Shown piece by piece: positions 1-11,937 of a stretch of DNA of 64,000 nt. The translations under genes and the position numbers were made by a program. Position 1 is the stretch's first letter; every line of letters begins with the position of its first letter. Source of the stretch: Xenoacremonium recifei (Eukaryota; Ascomycota; Sordariomycetes; Hypocreales; Nectriaceae); NCBI GenBank assembly GCA_012184525.1, contig WOFQ01000002.1, positions 310,001 through 374,000 on the forward strand. The letters run 5' to 3'. A model generated the notes under the pieces. It was not told the DNA's origin. It was given only the letters and a program-made list of their open reading frames with translations, and searched no databases.

Positions 1-392
1 GGTCGGATACGAGGCCCAGGCGATGCGCAGGACGTTGGCTGTGATACGAGCCATGCAGAAACCGAAGAGAAGGCCGGAGAGAAGGAACTTGTGCGAGCGA
101 CGGCGGTTAAGCTGCAGGATGGTCATGTTCAGGGCGGCGCCGCAGACGAAGAAGAAGAGAATGACACCGCAGATGGGGTCGTCGACGTTGGGGACGGGCT
201 TGCCACCGAGTTGGGCGGTGGTGGGAGGATAGGGGGGACCCTGTTGAGGACGTGTTAGTGAGCTGTGTTGATGAGAGATGCAGAGGATGATAGAGTGTTC
301 TCATGAGAGACACTGTCATGAGAAACCCGAATCATCATGCGCTTCAAGGAAAAACATACACTCATGGCCTCCGCCTGCGCTTGTGAAGACAT
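1..392 (-). CDS. Fungal integral membrane protein, uncharacterised (partial, 3' end outside window)
   Basis: Two exons are visible on the minus strand: 392-360 (11 codons, MSSQAQAEAMS) and 240 to beyond position 1, separated by a 119-nt intron with a GTATGT donor, a CTAAC branch site and a CAACAG acceptor. The splice is in phase 0. The 91 visible residues contain a conserved-looking stretch (DDPICGVILFFFVCGAALNM, then a basic NRRRSHKF loop, then LLFGFCMARI) that reads as the first two membrane helices of a multi-pass fungal protein. I recognise the style of sequence from filamentous ascomycete proteins annotated only as integral membrane or GPCR-like, but I cannot name a function. The remainder of the gene lies left of the window. 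Confidence 0.7.
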
Positions 393-3300
393 CGTGAGGT
401 GGTGTTTTGGTGGCGTCGGGCCAATGGCTTGGAGTAGTGCGTCGTCGACTCCAGTGTGTTGTATCGATCGAAGTTTATTCTCAGGAGGCTCTTGGCAGTC
501 TTTATCAGACCAGAAGAAATCCGTCAGTCGATGGTGAATGTTCGTCACGGAACCTGTGCATGCGTGAATGCAACAGCGTCATCGATCCAGGAACGGCGTC
601 CAAATATATCACCTCCCACCCAGTGCCAGTGCCATGGTATGGTGTTATCATTGCATCGGCGTCGGTCATCGGACTCGCGCATGGCACGCACCCAGTGCTC
701 GCCCAGACGGGCATGGCGCCTCTCCGGATCCTCGCCTCTCCACTGAAGAGAGTGAAGCATGTCGGCGAGTCGGGGGTTAACCTTCGGCGCGAGCGCGGGA
801 GGCACCGCGAGCAGAGTGCTCAAGTAAGCCCGATCCGCGGCTGTGATTGGACAGTTTGGCCTGGTAAGGCTGGCCAAGCCGCGGACTGCACCAGAACGCC
901 GCGAGCAGGGGGCGCCTGGGTCTGGATTTTCGTCTCCTGCGTACCATCTGCGGACTCCGGGCTCTCTGTTTGTGCGCTGGTGGTGTGGACTTACAACCAA
1001 AGTCCGAGACTCTGGTTCTCGGAGTATCGTTTCTCGGAGCCCTCGCCAATCCCACAGCTGCATCCCGATCATAATTAGTCCGGCTGACTGTCCTCAGCCG
1101 CCTTCGCCCTCGATCGGCGGGTGCGCTTAACGCATATACATGATGCGTAAGCTTCTCGCCTTTCAGACTGTCGTTTTATTCCGTGACCTCGCGAAGAAGG
1201 ATTTTTTTCTTCTCGGACTGCCCATGAATAAGCCCGACTCGACCACCAACTCAACCAAGCTCGGAAACGACCAAACGGATCTGAACAACGAAGCAACGCT
1301 GTCTCACACCGTCTCACTCTCGCTGATGAGGCATGCTGGTTTCCAGAGGACCGAGACAATGACGCGGAACGGCTGCGAAGCCGCAATTGCTTATCTTCGA
1401 CTTCACTCGAAATCTACCCCTAACATTTGAGGGCAACTATGCGTACTTGACGTCGAATTGCGAAAGTAGAGCAAACTTATTAGGGGCAAACGTATGAGGG
1501 GAAAACCATATGCTGAGCCGCCGAGCCATATTTTAACGACCTCGAGGATTCCGTGACTAAGACCATGACCATGGATGGTACTGAGGAAATCAACCTATGA
1601 TTCCACGAATGACTCCCCGGCGAACAAAAATCGGACTTGGACAAACATTAACTGCAAATTCCCGAGCTGTTATTCGGACTACTTTACGACCACACTTGTG
1701 AATTCAGGGCCCATTGCAGATGCATTGCCACTCGCGGGCATCTCGACTATCCGACGTTGACGCAGACTCTCGCTCATATGGCCTCTAGTTCGCTTCAGGG
1801 CTAGGTTAAAGTAGGGATGCGTATAGCTGACCAAAACCTTGTTTTGTCAGTCATGATGGCCCAGCGCATGACATACTATGGAGGCAAGGAGGCTCTCCAG
1901 TGGCAACAACCAGCGCAACTCACTTGAGTCCAAAGTCATAGCAATGATGTGTCGTCGTAGGTTAAGTTTCACTTGAACTAGTCGTGACAGGCCAGGGTGT
2001 CCGTCGCACTTGGTGATGGTCAACTGGCATCGAAGTTGCAAGCGCTGGTACTCCGTCCTCCATACATACAGAGTGAACACCAGATCTAAGACCTGGTGCT
2101 GTGCCGCTGTTCCACTACTGTAGTTGGGTCAATGCAAGGGAGAAGAGGGGGAGGCGACTTTTGGGTTTTGCCGCTGTCATGATGCTGGACGAACCCTTTT
2201 TCACGACGATCTCGGCGTTGAAATCGCAGTAGCTTAGATATAGTAGCAGGTCTGGAGCGAGCTTGGCGCCATAGGGTGAAGCCGTCGCAGAGCACAGCGC
2301 AATGTCTGAATAATGCACATGCAGGATTTGTGCACTATGCTTGGGCGCTCGCCCTGTTCGGGGATGGATCCAGAGTAGGAAGTCGTCGCAAGGGCCAACG
2401 CGCGATCTTCATGAATCGGGAGCTGCACGATAAGACAGGCGAGATGATGGCGCAGACGCTAAATCCCGTAGCTGGAGAGCGCACGGAGCTCAGGGATTGC
2501 GTGCAGATTCTCTTCCGTTTGCTTATACTCTGCAGCTGTCAACGCGCGTTTTCACGAGAGGGAACCGACCAGCAATTGAGACTGGCCATGATAACACACA
2601 CTTCCCGATCCTCCACCCTGTGAGGCTCCAGAGAAGGCAAGGGAGAGTGAATCGTCTCGAGTCGTTCCGTTCCCAGTCCGGGCGCTACGGCAGACGGTCT
2701 CACTCTGAGGTTGTCCCGGGCTGGGTCCGCGCGGTTCTGAACCAAATCGCACTTCTGAGCTGCGACTGGTCCAATGCCTCCGGAGGCTATGTCTCTAGCG
2801 GACGTGGGGATGAGATGATGTCGTTCCGCCGGGACATTGCTGAGTGAGAGAGGGGAGGGGGGATACCGTGACTTCGTTTGCATGGCTGATACAGTAAGCA
2901 TAACTGCAGATATGAGAAGGGCCAGGGCTTCTGGAAGAGACTCAAACGCGCAATGCACAGGGCTAAGAATAACCGGCCGCATAATTTGCTGGGTGTTTCG
3001 CTGCGCGGCGGGCAGATGTTTGGTGTCGCAGGTGGCAGCTCCAGGATGGGCATCCAAGCATCGAAAGCTGCGAGTTCTAGCGCAAGGAACCCCCCTGCGC
3101 GAGCCCGCACCATCCCTGTTCCCCAAAATTAAAACGCCCCAGACCGTAGCGTAGCGCGGCGTTGCTGCAGCAAGCGAGTCGAGGTATTGCGCGGTGCAGA
3201 ATCCGCTGGCGAGGGTACTTGCGAGGATGAAGGTGATGTTCTTCTGCAGTCACTCGCCAGGTCCTCGTTTTGGTCGGCGCCGTCGCATTTGGTGGTAATG

Positions 3301-4397
3301 GGCAGGCACCCCTGGTCGCTGGCCGGTCGCTATTTCCTTCCCACTTTCCCTTCGCGCTGAGCCCAAACACCACCATCCGATGGCCGCCCTCTCAAGACGG
3401 CAATTTCTCTCCTTCAATCTCACAACCTCGAGTTTGTGATCCAGCCAGCCAGCCAGCCAGCATCCTCGTTTGCATCTCCTCCTCCAGACCCGCCTGCGGA
3501 TCGGGGCGCCTCGTCTTTCGAGAAAAGGCCCCTCCCGCGCTACATCGTCTCGTCGTTAGCCAGGTACGAGCTTCCACTGCGACGGCACTATCCAGGGCTT
3601 CTGGCCAGGATCTCGCGAACCATCCCGGGCTTCCCCCTCCACTCTTCACCCCCCTAATATCCCAGATCCCAGCCCGACGCTTCTGTTTCTGGATCCTCTG
3701 CCGTCTCACCAACAGTCACGTCTCTTCTCTCCTCTCCTCCTCCGCTTCCCTCAGCAGCCGTGCCCAGCAGAGTACTGTCGAGTAGAGAGCTGTGTGCGTT
3801 GATTCATCACGCCCAGCTTCCTGCTCTCCCTCTTCTTCCCCCCAACCGCCAGCCCCAGCGCAGCGTGACAAGACAACAGGCACGACGCGGCAAGCTCGTC
3901 CTGGAGGGCCGGTCTCCAGCTTCACCTTCCTTTACACAATTGTCTTTCTTTCAAATCTCTCGCTCAACACCTGTTTGACCAATCTTTAGTCCTAATTCAG
4001 CCAACTTCTACCGTTCGTTCCCGAACTTAATCTTCCGAATCGAAACTCCAGACGCAAACGAATCTCTCGCGATCCCGAAAGACTGCTCTATCGACCGTTT
4101 ACGACCTGGAAGGATTTGGTTGTCAGTTGCGCCATAATCAGCCTTGACGCGACTTTTGCCTCACATCGACGTGGACCCGACGTCAGTTCCGCTTTCACTT
4201 GAATGGCATGCGACAAGAGATATATTCACAGCGATCATGAGCACGGTGTCTCGGCAGTGAATCATTCATTCCATTGTTCACCAAAACCGACCTCAGGCTC
4301 CGACGTGACAATGTCTTTGTCAACATCAGCACCGACTACAGACAACTGCTTCCCGATCAAAGCAAGAACTAGGCGATCGAAGTTGAACTCTCCGACC
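393..4397. other. Long intergenic region (4 kb), divergent promoters
   Basis: No ORF here has protein-like composition or splice structure that I can support. The left part is the promoter of the membrane protein gene. The right part, from roughly 3,400 to 4,397, is C/T-rich in places and looks like promoter and 5' leader of the SH3 gene. A CCAG tetranucleotide run lies at 3441-3460. Positions 1,400-2,300 are less GC-rich than the flanks, but I could not identify a transposon there. Confidence 0.5.
3441..3460. repeat. (CCAG)5 microsatellite
   Basis: Five perfect tandem copies of CCAG are read directly from the sequence, in the C/T-rich upstream region of the SH3-domain gene. Confidence 0.9.
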
Positions 4398-6236
4398 ATG
4401 AAGAACGTTGCCAAGGCCCTCATGGTGGCAGCTCCTGCTCTTGTAGCAGCCGAGGAATGCATATCGTTGAGCGGATCGACTGAGTGCCCGGCGTTTTCAT
4501 CTGCTTCTATTTCCACCAATTCAACACTTGTTGGATACTTGTGCGTTTCCTCCACCGATAATTCTTTGGATCGAGGTCATTAACAGAAACAGTTCATTCC
4601 TTCAATATGTGTCAGACACCGCATCGTTCGACACCCAACTAGCGAGCTATGTGAAGACGACATACGTCCAGGAGAAGTAAGCTCAGCTCGAAATAATGAT
4701 GCAGTGACCACCTGCTTACAGTTTGTTAGATATCAGTCATTATTCGGATGCACGAACATTGACTTGACCAACTCCAGCGACCTCTACGCTAGATTTACGA
4801 CAACAGTACTTTGTAACTCCATTGTACAGAACTCGATAAGTCCATGCGGACTCTCAAGTGACGACTCTCGACCCGTGTGTGCCGAGACCTGCGCCGAATT
4901 CGCCCAAAGCGAGGCTTACATCACTGCTGACGACAGCCTCTGCTCTGACCCCAGCTCGGATCTCTCGAAACTCATCAGGGCCGATTTCACTAATTGTGCT
5001 CTGCCTGCTGGTTCACTGTCTGGAAGCACTTGCATTACCGGAAGCGACAACGAGCCTGACAACTGCGGCTATGGTAACAGCACCGTGGGGCTCTGCTCGT
5101 ACTGTGCCTCAGGAGGTATTAACTCAACCGACACGTGTTGTTATAGTGCGAATGCCGAGGATATCTGCAAGGATGTTTCTTTGCCTTCCATTACCGCAAC
5201 CATGACTTTCACTGCGCCAACTGGAACAGCTTCTTCCTCTAGCTCAGCTGCTGCTGCAAGCAGTACTGAGGCCGTCAGCAAGGATCACCACAGCGGGTTG
5301 AGCGGAGGGGCCATTGCGGGTATCGTCATTGGAGTTCTTGCTGGAATTGCGTTGCTAGCTGCGCTGTTGTTCTTCTGCTTTAGGTTGAGGCGGAGACGAC
5401 CTAGCAGCCCTAAGGGGAGCATCTTTAACCAGCCATCCCCCGCCAGAAAGTCCGGTCCCGCTATGTCTCAGACCAACAACAACGGCACGCCGCCCCAGGG
5501 CTATGAAGTTCTCCCCGGCGGGCGGATCGCACGAATGTCAGCATTGGAGGGCCATTCTGGGGATTCTCCCTCCCATCATCGGGACAACTCTTCCACTGTT
5601 GCAGGAGGCGCGTACATGGCCGGACAGCGTCGCGGGGCGGATCAGTCTTCCTCGGATGAGTTTGGCGAGAGCCCAGTTTCAGAGACTCGTGCGGGAGTGC
5701 TCCGTCCTCCACCAACGACTTTGAGACGGAATGGGTCTCTGTCTAGCGGATCAGCCCTGGGAAGCTCAGACCCTCAATCCCCTACTAGTGCTGGAGGATT
5801 CTCGTCTCCTCAGGGGATGGCCAGCCAGCAGTCCGAGCAGCTGCCGTTCTTCAAGGACTACTATTCGCAAGATGATATTCATCCCAGTGACCGAGTAGCC
5901 GTTCTGTGGGCCTACCAGCCTCGCGCTCCTGATGAGTTCGCACTCGAGCGTGGAGACATGTTGAAGGTGGTCGGCATCTGGGATGACGGTTGGGCGACGG
6001 GTATCTTGCTCGACGAAAATGCTGAGGCATGGGAAGCACGAAGACAAGCGCAACGAGACAGCGGTGTCTCGAATACGTCAGGCCGCCGGGATAGCTCACC
6101 AGCCGCCTCGGGCGAGATCAAGGCGTTCCCGCTCGTGTGCGTCTGCCTCCCGGAGCACTGGAGGAAAACCATCGAGGGTGACGGCTCTACGGAGTCGGGC
6201 TCCAACGGATTCAACGGCCAGCAAGGTCTCTCATGA
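4398..6236 (+). CDS. Cys-rich ectodomain / transmembrane / SH3-domain protein
   Basis: Exons are 4398-4540, 4593-4676 and 4730-6236, giving 577 aa; both introns are 52-53 nt and all phases join. The start at 4398 opens with a signal peptide (MKNVAKALMVAAPALVAA), so I prefer it to the in-frame upstream ATG at 4203. Residues 20-230 form a Cys-rich, N-glycosylation-site-rich extracellular region. A Ser/Ala-rich linker leads to one transmembrane helix at about 268-293, followed by an RLRRRR stop-transfer. The cytosolic half is Ser/Pro-rich and ends in an SH3 domain at about 463-547 (ALYDY-equivalent VLWAYQPRAPDEF, then WDDGWATG). The SH3 fold appears to carry a low-complexity insertion before its last strands. 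This architecture is known in fungi as Fus1/Sho1-like surface proteins; a role in cell-wall or polarity signalling is inference. Confidence 0.85.
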
Positions 6237-7476
6237 TTCTAAACCGACATGTCACGACGTCATACTCTTGAATAAGGTCAGGAAGGCAGTTTTATTTGCG
6301 CATTTGGCTACGGCGTTTCGGTTCTTGATTCGGCTCTGGTTGGCACAGACAGTACGACCTCGTACGCTTTGCGCTACATAGACAGCGGCAGCCTCGTCAA
6401 ACTATCTGGCCGCTTGTCGGAGAGTATTTTGACTCTTTGTCTTGCACGAAGAGCTTTTATGGGTGCGCGCATGAAATGCCTGATGTCTCTCCTTTTATAT
6501 TTTCCACTGGCTTGCGACGACCTACATTCTTTCATTCGACGAAAACGCATCACGGCCAGCAAACCCTAGTGCCCCCCGTGCGATGGGTCATCTCATCTGT
6601 GCGAGCAGTTTTGATGAAGCGAGGGAGTTGCGAATTTCGATATCACGACCACGGCGATGACCTCCCCGTTCATTTCATGTTTAATTTTATATACCCGGTT
6701 CGTTCCACCAAGGAGTTTCGATATTGCGGAGGCCGGGGAGGGTCATCGGCCAATAATCTAGAAGTGATTTGGCGAGGATGAGAGGGTGAGAGCGAGAGCG
6801 AAGATGGCTTTAGGGTTCCTGGGTGTTGGCGACTTTCACAGTCGATTGAAAAACGGGGTTGGATGGGTGAACGAGTGGTGAGACGGAGGAGTGCGAAGAT
6901 TCGGAAGCATGTTCACTGCCGTTATGAGGCATTAACTTTTGCTGTTACAGAAGGCATTGACATACACACGTAGGGCTGACGGCCAGGGGGTTCATCCCCA
7001 CGATTTACTTAGTTCAAAATACTCAAAGAGGTGCTGCTGAAGATGGTTCGTGTAAGGGGCATAAGCTTGTGATGGGTCCATTCAGCGTGACAACCTGAAT
7101 GCCGGTGACTGGATCACTTGTATCAGCGACATCGTCCACTTCTCCATGCCAAGATATATTCCCATTAAGCTTAAAGGCCCCAAATGCCGGCAACTCCCAC
7201 CTCCCTCTAGCTCTAGCTGGGTCCGGCATTGAACTCGTCGCCGCTTAATATGACGTTGAAACTCGGGAGGTTTCCCCACGTGGGGCGGCGGCGGGGGCTG
7301 ACGGAGAGTTCCTGATGCAGAGGGGCAGAGCAGCCACACCAGGGTCACAAACTTGAGACACACAACGTATCTCGCGCCATCCCAACCTTCAAGCAACATC
7401 TACAGACCAATACCTGGCGACAATCTGCTAGCACTGACATTTATTCGATTCAAAGCTCGCTGACACAGACTCTACG
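6237..7476. other. Intergenic region, 3' end of SH3 gene and promoter of DcpS
   Basis: 1.2 kb without a supportable gene. Short ORFs here overlap each other in several frames and have no family resemblance that I recognise. Confidence 0.5.
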
Positions 7477-8519
7477 ATGCCGACCCCCAAGGCCCAGGCG
7501 GAGAGGCTCGTGCCCAAGTTCCAGCTGGAGCGCATCCTCAACCAAGGTACATCCCTTCTTCCACACCCTCCCTCCATCACGGACACGCGCTCACCCAGGC
7601 CTGAGCAGATCAGGCCGGCCGCCGCATCTCGCTGCTCGGCACCATCGATGACAAGCCCGCGCTGCTGATCCTCGAGCGGGCGCCGTTCCCGGCGTCGGTG
7701 GCCCAGCTCGAGACCGTGCCGTACACGCTGGCGCGGCTGCAGAACCTGGGCGTCAACGACATCTACAGCTGGTTCATGGCGCGCAGCGGCGACGCCGACA
7801 TCATGACGCCGCAGACCGACTTCGTGCCGGACCTCAAGCTCAACCTGATCTTCCCGTGCACCGAGGCGCACGTGGCCAAGTACAGCCGACAGGGCGTGCG
7901 GTTGGTCACCGAGACGCCGGTCATCTACAAGGAGCGCGTGCGGCCGTTTATGGCGCGGAGGCGGGACGAGGGGCGGCTCAATTGGGTGTTCAACATTATC
8001 GAGGGCAAGAAGGAGGTCGAGGACGTTATATACAGGACGAAACTGGGCGAGGCCGGCGACGAGGGCTTCCTGCTGCTGCCGGACCTCAACTGGGACCGCA
8101 AGACGCTCGACGCGCTGCATCTGCTGGCCATCGTGGAGCGGCGCGACATCTGGTCGCTGCGGGACCTGAAGAAGAAGCACGGGGCCTGGCTGGCACACAT
8201 GCGCGCCCGCGTCGTCGCCGCCACATGCGAAACGTATCCCTCCATCGCGCCGGACCAGCTCAAGCTCTATGTGCACTACCAGCCGACGTACTACCACTTC
8301 CATATCCATATCGTGCACGTGGCGCTCGAGGCCGGGGCGACGCAGGCGACGGGCAAGGCCATCGGGCTCGAGAGCATCATGGAGACGCTGGCCATCATGG
8401 GCGGGGACGACGAGGCGGGCATGGACGGTGTGGCGCTGAGCTATACGCTTGGCGAGGCGAGCGAGCTGTGGACGGAGGTGTTTGAGCCGCTCAAGACTGC
8501 TGGTACAGCTTCTCAATAG
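7477..8519 (+). CDS. Scavenger mRNA-decapping enzyme DcpS (HIT family)
   Basis: Exons are 7477-7546 and 7609-8519, giving 326 aa. The second acceptor (GAGCAG) is needed because a stop lies in frame at 7602; the junction reads LNQ-D-QAGRR. DcpS hydrolyses the m7GpppN cap fragment left after 3'-5' exonucleolytic mRNA decay. The HIT triad is visible at residues 253-257 (HFHIHIVH), with the central His 255 expected to be the nucleophile. The N-terminal dimerisation domain and the DLNWD and WSLRDLKKKH segments typical of the family are present, and length is normal. The last 29 nt of the coding sequence overlap the 3' end of the GILT-like gene on the other strand. Confidence 0.93.
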
Positions 8520-9420
8520 CGATGATCAGGTCGTTGACGCCGGGGCCGTTGGGGCAGTCGATCCACTCGCCGTCGTCGCGGATGCAGTAGATTTCGTCGT
8601 TGAGGCGGATGGTGCAGCTAATGTTGACGCCGGCCTGTGAGGAATGTTAGACATCTATGCCGAATGATATGATGTGATACCCTTGGATCTACGGAGTCGA
8701 ACGCACCTCATGGGTCCTCCGCACGCTCTCTCGCAGCAGCCTCATGCCGTGGGCTCCGTCATCCTTGATGGCGCAGTCGTTGAGCTTCTTGAAGTCGATG
8801 GCGTGCTCAAGCGCGCAGTCTTCCACCAGCGTGCGCTCAGGGATGTGCTCGTAGTCGCGCGTCAGGCACATAACGAAGCCGAGGTTGATCTTGGGGTCCG
8901 GGTACAGCTCGCGGGCGCACAGCTCGAGGATGTTGCCCATACACTCAGAGGGCCCGTGCTTGCAGTCGACGCCGTCGTTGGCCGTGGGCTTGCCGATGTA
9001 GGACAGTGTGAAGTCGACCTTGTCGTGGACGCGCTGCATGACGGGGAGGACGAGCTCGCGGAGGGCATCCTAAGCTGGTGTTAGCGTTGGGAGTCTTGAA
9101 GTTGGACAGAGATTGCATACGCGAGTATCGGGGCATTTGCTGATTATATGTGCCTCGAGCGGCACGAGCTTTTTCTCATCCGAAGCATGGCTTCCATCGC
9201 TCGTAGCTACTTGTGTCTCGGCGCCCAGAACAGGTTGAACATCTTCCGGGAGGTCGACGTTTAGAGGCCGCAGGCCCAGAGGCTGCCACAGCCAGAACGT
9301 GTAGATGACGGTGACGAGGAAGAGGACGGTGGCGAGATGGCGGCTGCGGCGAAAGGCTCGAGGGGGAGGCATCGGGGTCTGGGATTCGAGGTTGGCTTGG
9401 ATGCGACGCTTCTCGTCCAT
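8491..9420 (-). CDS. GILT-like thiol reductase (gamma-interferon-inducible lysosomal thiol reductase family), single-pass membrane form
   Basis: Exons on the minus strand are 9420-9121, 9069-8707 and 8634-8491, giving 268 aa; both introns are in phase 0. A signal-anchor helix lies at about residues 29-45 after a basic N-terminus. The GILT signature C-x-H-G-x2-E-C-x2-N-x4-C is complete (CKHGPSEC, then N and C), and many further Cys are conserved in spacing. The expected redox site begins at Cys96 in CPDTR and is split by the first intron; the following residues are DALREL, so no second Cys is present nearby. Known members reduce disulphides in acidic compartments. Location in the endomembrane lumen is inferred from the anchor. 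Confidence 0.85.
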
Positions 9421-10231
9421 GACGGCGAGGAGATGGCTTCAGTGAGGCGCCGATAACGGGAGCCGAGTGTAGACGCTGACTGGATCAGAGAGCAGCGTCG
9501 GCCTTGCAGCGAGTCCGGATGTGTGATTAGAAGATGATGGCTGGCGGTGGTTGGGGATAGCGAGTAAATTGTTATGCCGATGTCGATGATGATAATGACC
9601 GCGCAGGGTTGGCACGTTGACCGTTGCAGTCGAGCCAGGACGCTTTCGGCCTGGTCGGGCTTGCTTATTACAGCACATGTGCTTCAGCGGGGTTCAGTGA
9701 GCAACGCCCTGGAATTTAGTGGGCTGGCTCGCTGGACACTTTCCTTGAAATAGACCTGGATAAGACCAAACCATGGAATCCTGTCAGAGTCGGACCCGAC
9801 CAAGATGAGCTACGAAAGTGCCAATCAGTGTCAAGGTAGAGGCCCAAGGAACCGCAGCTATTCTTGACTCTTGTTGGCTGCTGGGATGACGGCGGTCGTG
9901 GCTGAGCCAGCTCGGGCCGCCAGGGCACGATCATGAGAAGCTGGAGCTGAGAGGCACGGATAGTGGAAGTGCTAATCATGGGCTGAGCTGGGAATTAGTG
10001 AGTGAGGAAGTCCCATCTGGGGCTGGACTTGCTCACTCATACACCTCAACTTCAACCCATCTTCACGACCTACCATCACCGCCAACTCACCCAGGCTCTT
10101 AGTATTTGCTTCAATTCAACATTCTCCCGAGCTACGAATACAAATTATCCCGCCCTGCATCCTTCTCCCGGAGTGCAACCTCCCTCTTTTGGCTCATCAT
10201 GGTCTAGAACGTCGCTGCTCCGCGAGACAAC
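9421..10231. other. Divergent promoter region between GILT-like and hexokinase-like genes
   Basis: About 0.8 kb separates the two start codons. I see no gene and no strong binding motif. Confidence 0.5.
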
Positions 10232-11937
10232 ATGCCCCTCACCACCAACATCGACGACTTCCTGCGGCCTCTCTACCTCGACCTCGACACGGCCCATTCG
10301 TTGTCTCAGCTCTTCTTACAGAACTTCCAGCATCTGGCGGCAGAATGTGCTGACCAGTTTCTCCCCACACCTATCACAGAGTCGGTTCTGCGGCCTCGGA
10401 GAGGGGCCAGTCAAGGATGGTGAGGGCACACGAGCATCTATCTTATCTTCCCGGGTAGAGGTCAGTCAACTAACCGGTATGCAGTCATCTTGCCATAGAC
10501 ATGTAAGTCTGAAGGGGCACGAGGGCTTATTTGAATCCCTACATGAGGAGAGACGTTTTCTCCCAAATTTCAGCTAACAAACACCCTTGCAGAGGCGGGA
10601 CGAACCTGCGAGTCGGGTTCGTCGAGGTTCTCACGGGTCAGGGGGCGCAGGCCGCTTCGGATGACTCGCTCCCCAATGGCAGCAATGGAACCAACAGCAA
10701 TCTCCACCACGTACGACGGCTGTTGGAAAAGTCATGGCCCATTGATGATCACTTAAAGAACGAAAACTCCGAGAGTCTGTTCCTCTGGATCGGCAAATGC
10801 ATCGCTGAGGTGGTCGGGGACGGCTGCGAGACATTGCAACTTCCCCGCGCCCAGGCGATCCCGCTCGGTGTGACGTTCAGCTTCCCCATGGTACAGCATT
10901 CTCTGTCCGAGGCGACGCTCATGTCCATGGGCAAAGGCTTCGCCATCTCCTCGAACCTGAATCTCGGCTCCCTGTTGGTGGAAGGGTACAGGAAGTCCAA
11001 GACAGCCGACCTCCCGGATATCAGGGTGGATGCCATTGCCAACGACTCGGTCTCGACGCTCGTGTCGTTCATATTTCAGTACAACGAGAGCCGGGATCGC
11101 AAGGCCGCGATGGGACTGATCCTCGGCACGGGCTGCAATGCAACGATTCCCCTAAGACTGAGCCAGCTACACCAGAGCAAACAACCCAGAAGCGTCGGTA
11201 GCCACTCCAGGGAACGCGATGAAGACATCAAGATCACAGTCAACACGGAATGGAGCATCAAAGGCACGGCACCCCCGCTACGTGAGCTGAATCTGGTCAG
11301 CTCGTGGGACCGGCTACTGGACTCGCAAAACGAGACACCGGGCTTCCAGCCATTGGAGTACATGACGGCCGGGAGATATCTGGGCGAGCTGGGACGGATC
11401 ATGCTGGTGGACTATATGACGAGTCACATGGGCTATGCAAGGGAATCTTTACCGCCCAGGCTGTTCGAGAGGCACAGTCTCACGACAACGTTTCTGAGTC
11501 ACTTCAAACCGCTGCGACCGCCAGCTCTCGTCAAGCTACTCGAGCAAGCCTTCCCAGGACCGTCGTTTGCGTGGACAGAAGAGTTGGCCACGGCGCTCTA
11601 CCACATGGCCAAGGCGATTGAGGTGCGGGCGGCGGGCATCGTGGCGGCAGCAATATTAGCTCTCCTGACGCTGGCCGGGGAGCTGCCCGCCGAGTCCGAG
11701 GCGAGACAAGCCGCGGCTGAGACACGGGAACAGGAGGTTGGGGTGGGATACACGGGCGGGTGCATCGTGCACTTCCAGGACTATCTCGAGGACTGCCAGG
11801 CGTTTGTGGATGGGTTAGTGGAAAAGCGGTATGGTAGAGGGAGTCGGGTCAAGGTGGTGCTGAGTCCATGTCATGATGGAGGCATTACGGGAGCAGGCAT
11901 TCTGGTAGCAGCGGCGACGGCGTCAGTGAAAGAGTAG
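10232..11937 (+). CDS. Hexokinase-family kinase, probable N-acetylglucosamine kinase
   Basis: Exons are 10232-10419, 10485-10502 (18 nt) and 10593-11937, giving 516 aa. The micro-exon supplies HLAIDI, which joins GGTNLR in exon 3 to complete the phosphate 1 motif. The catalytic Asp is retained in ANDSV, and the GTGCNA adenosine-side motif and a GKGF sugar-loop Lys are present. The segments MTAGRYLGELGRIMLVD and VEKSW match the NGK1/HXK1 branch (GlcNAc kinase) better than glycolytic hexokinases, which carry TFSFPC and NTEWGAFG. GlcNAc kinases phosphorylate N-acetylglucosamine on C6 for catabolism. The usual partners (GlcNAc-6-P deacetylase, deaminase, NGT1 permease) are not beside it. A regulatory hexokinase-like role remains possible. 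Confidence 0.82.

Noticed and set aside
545..1072. 175-residue minus-strand frame upstream of the left partial gene
   Set aside because: No family resemblance; likely promoter sequence of the membrane protein gene.
7428..8516. 362-residue open frame on the minus strand opposite DcpS
   Set aside because: Arg/His/Leu-rich antisense shadow of a GC-rich gene. The plus strand has a full HIT-family protein with the catalytic motif.
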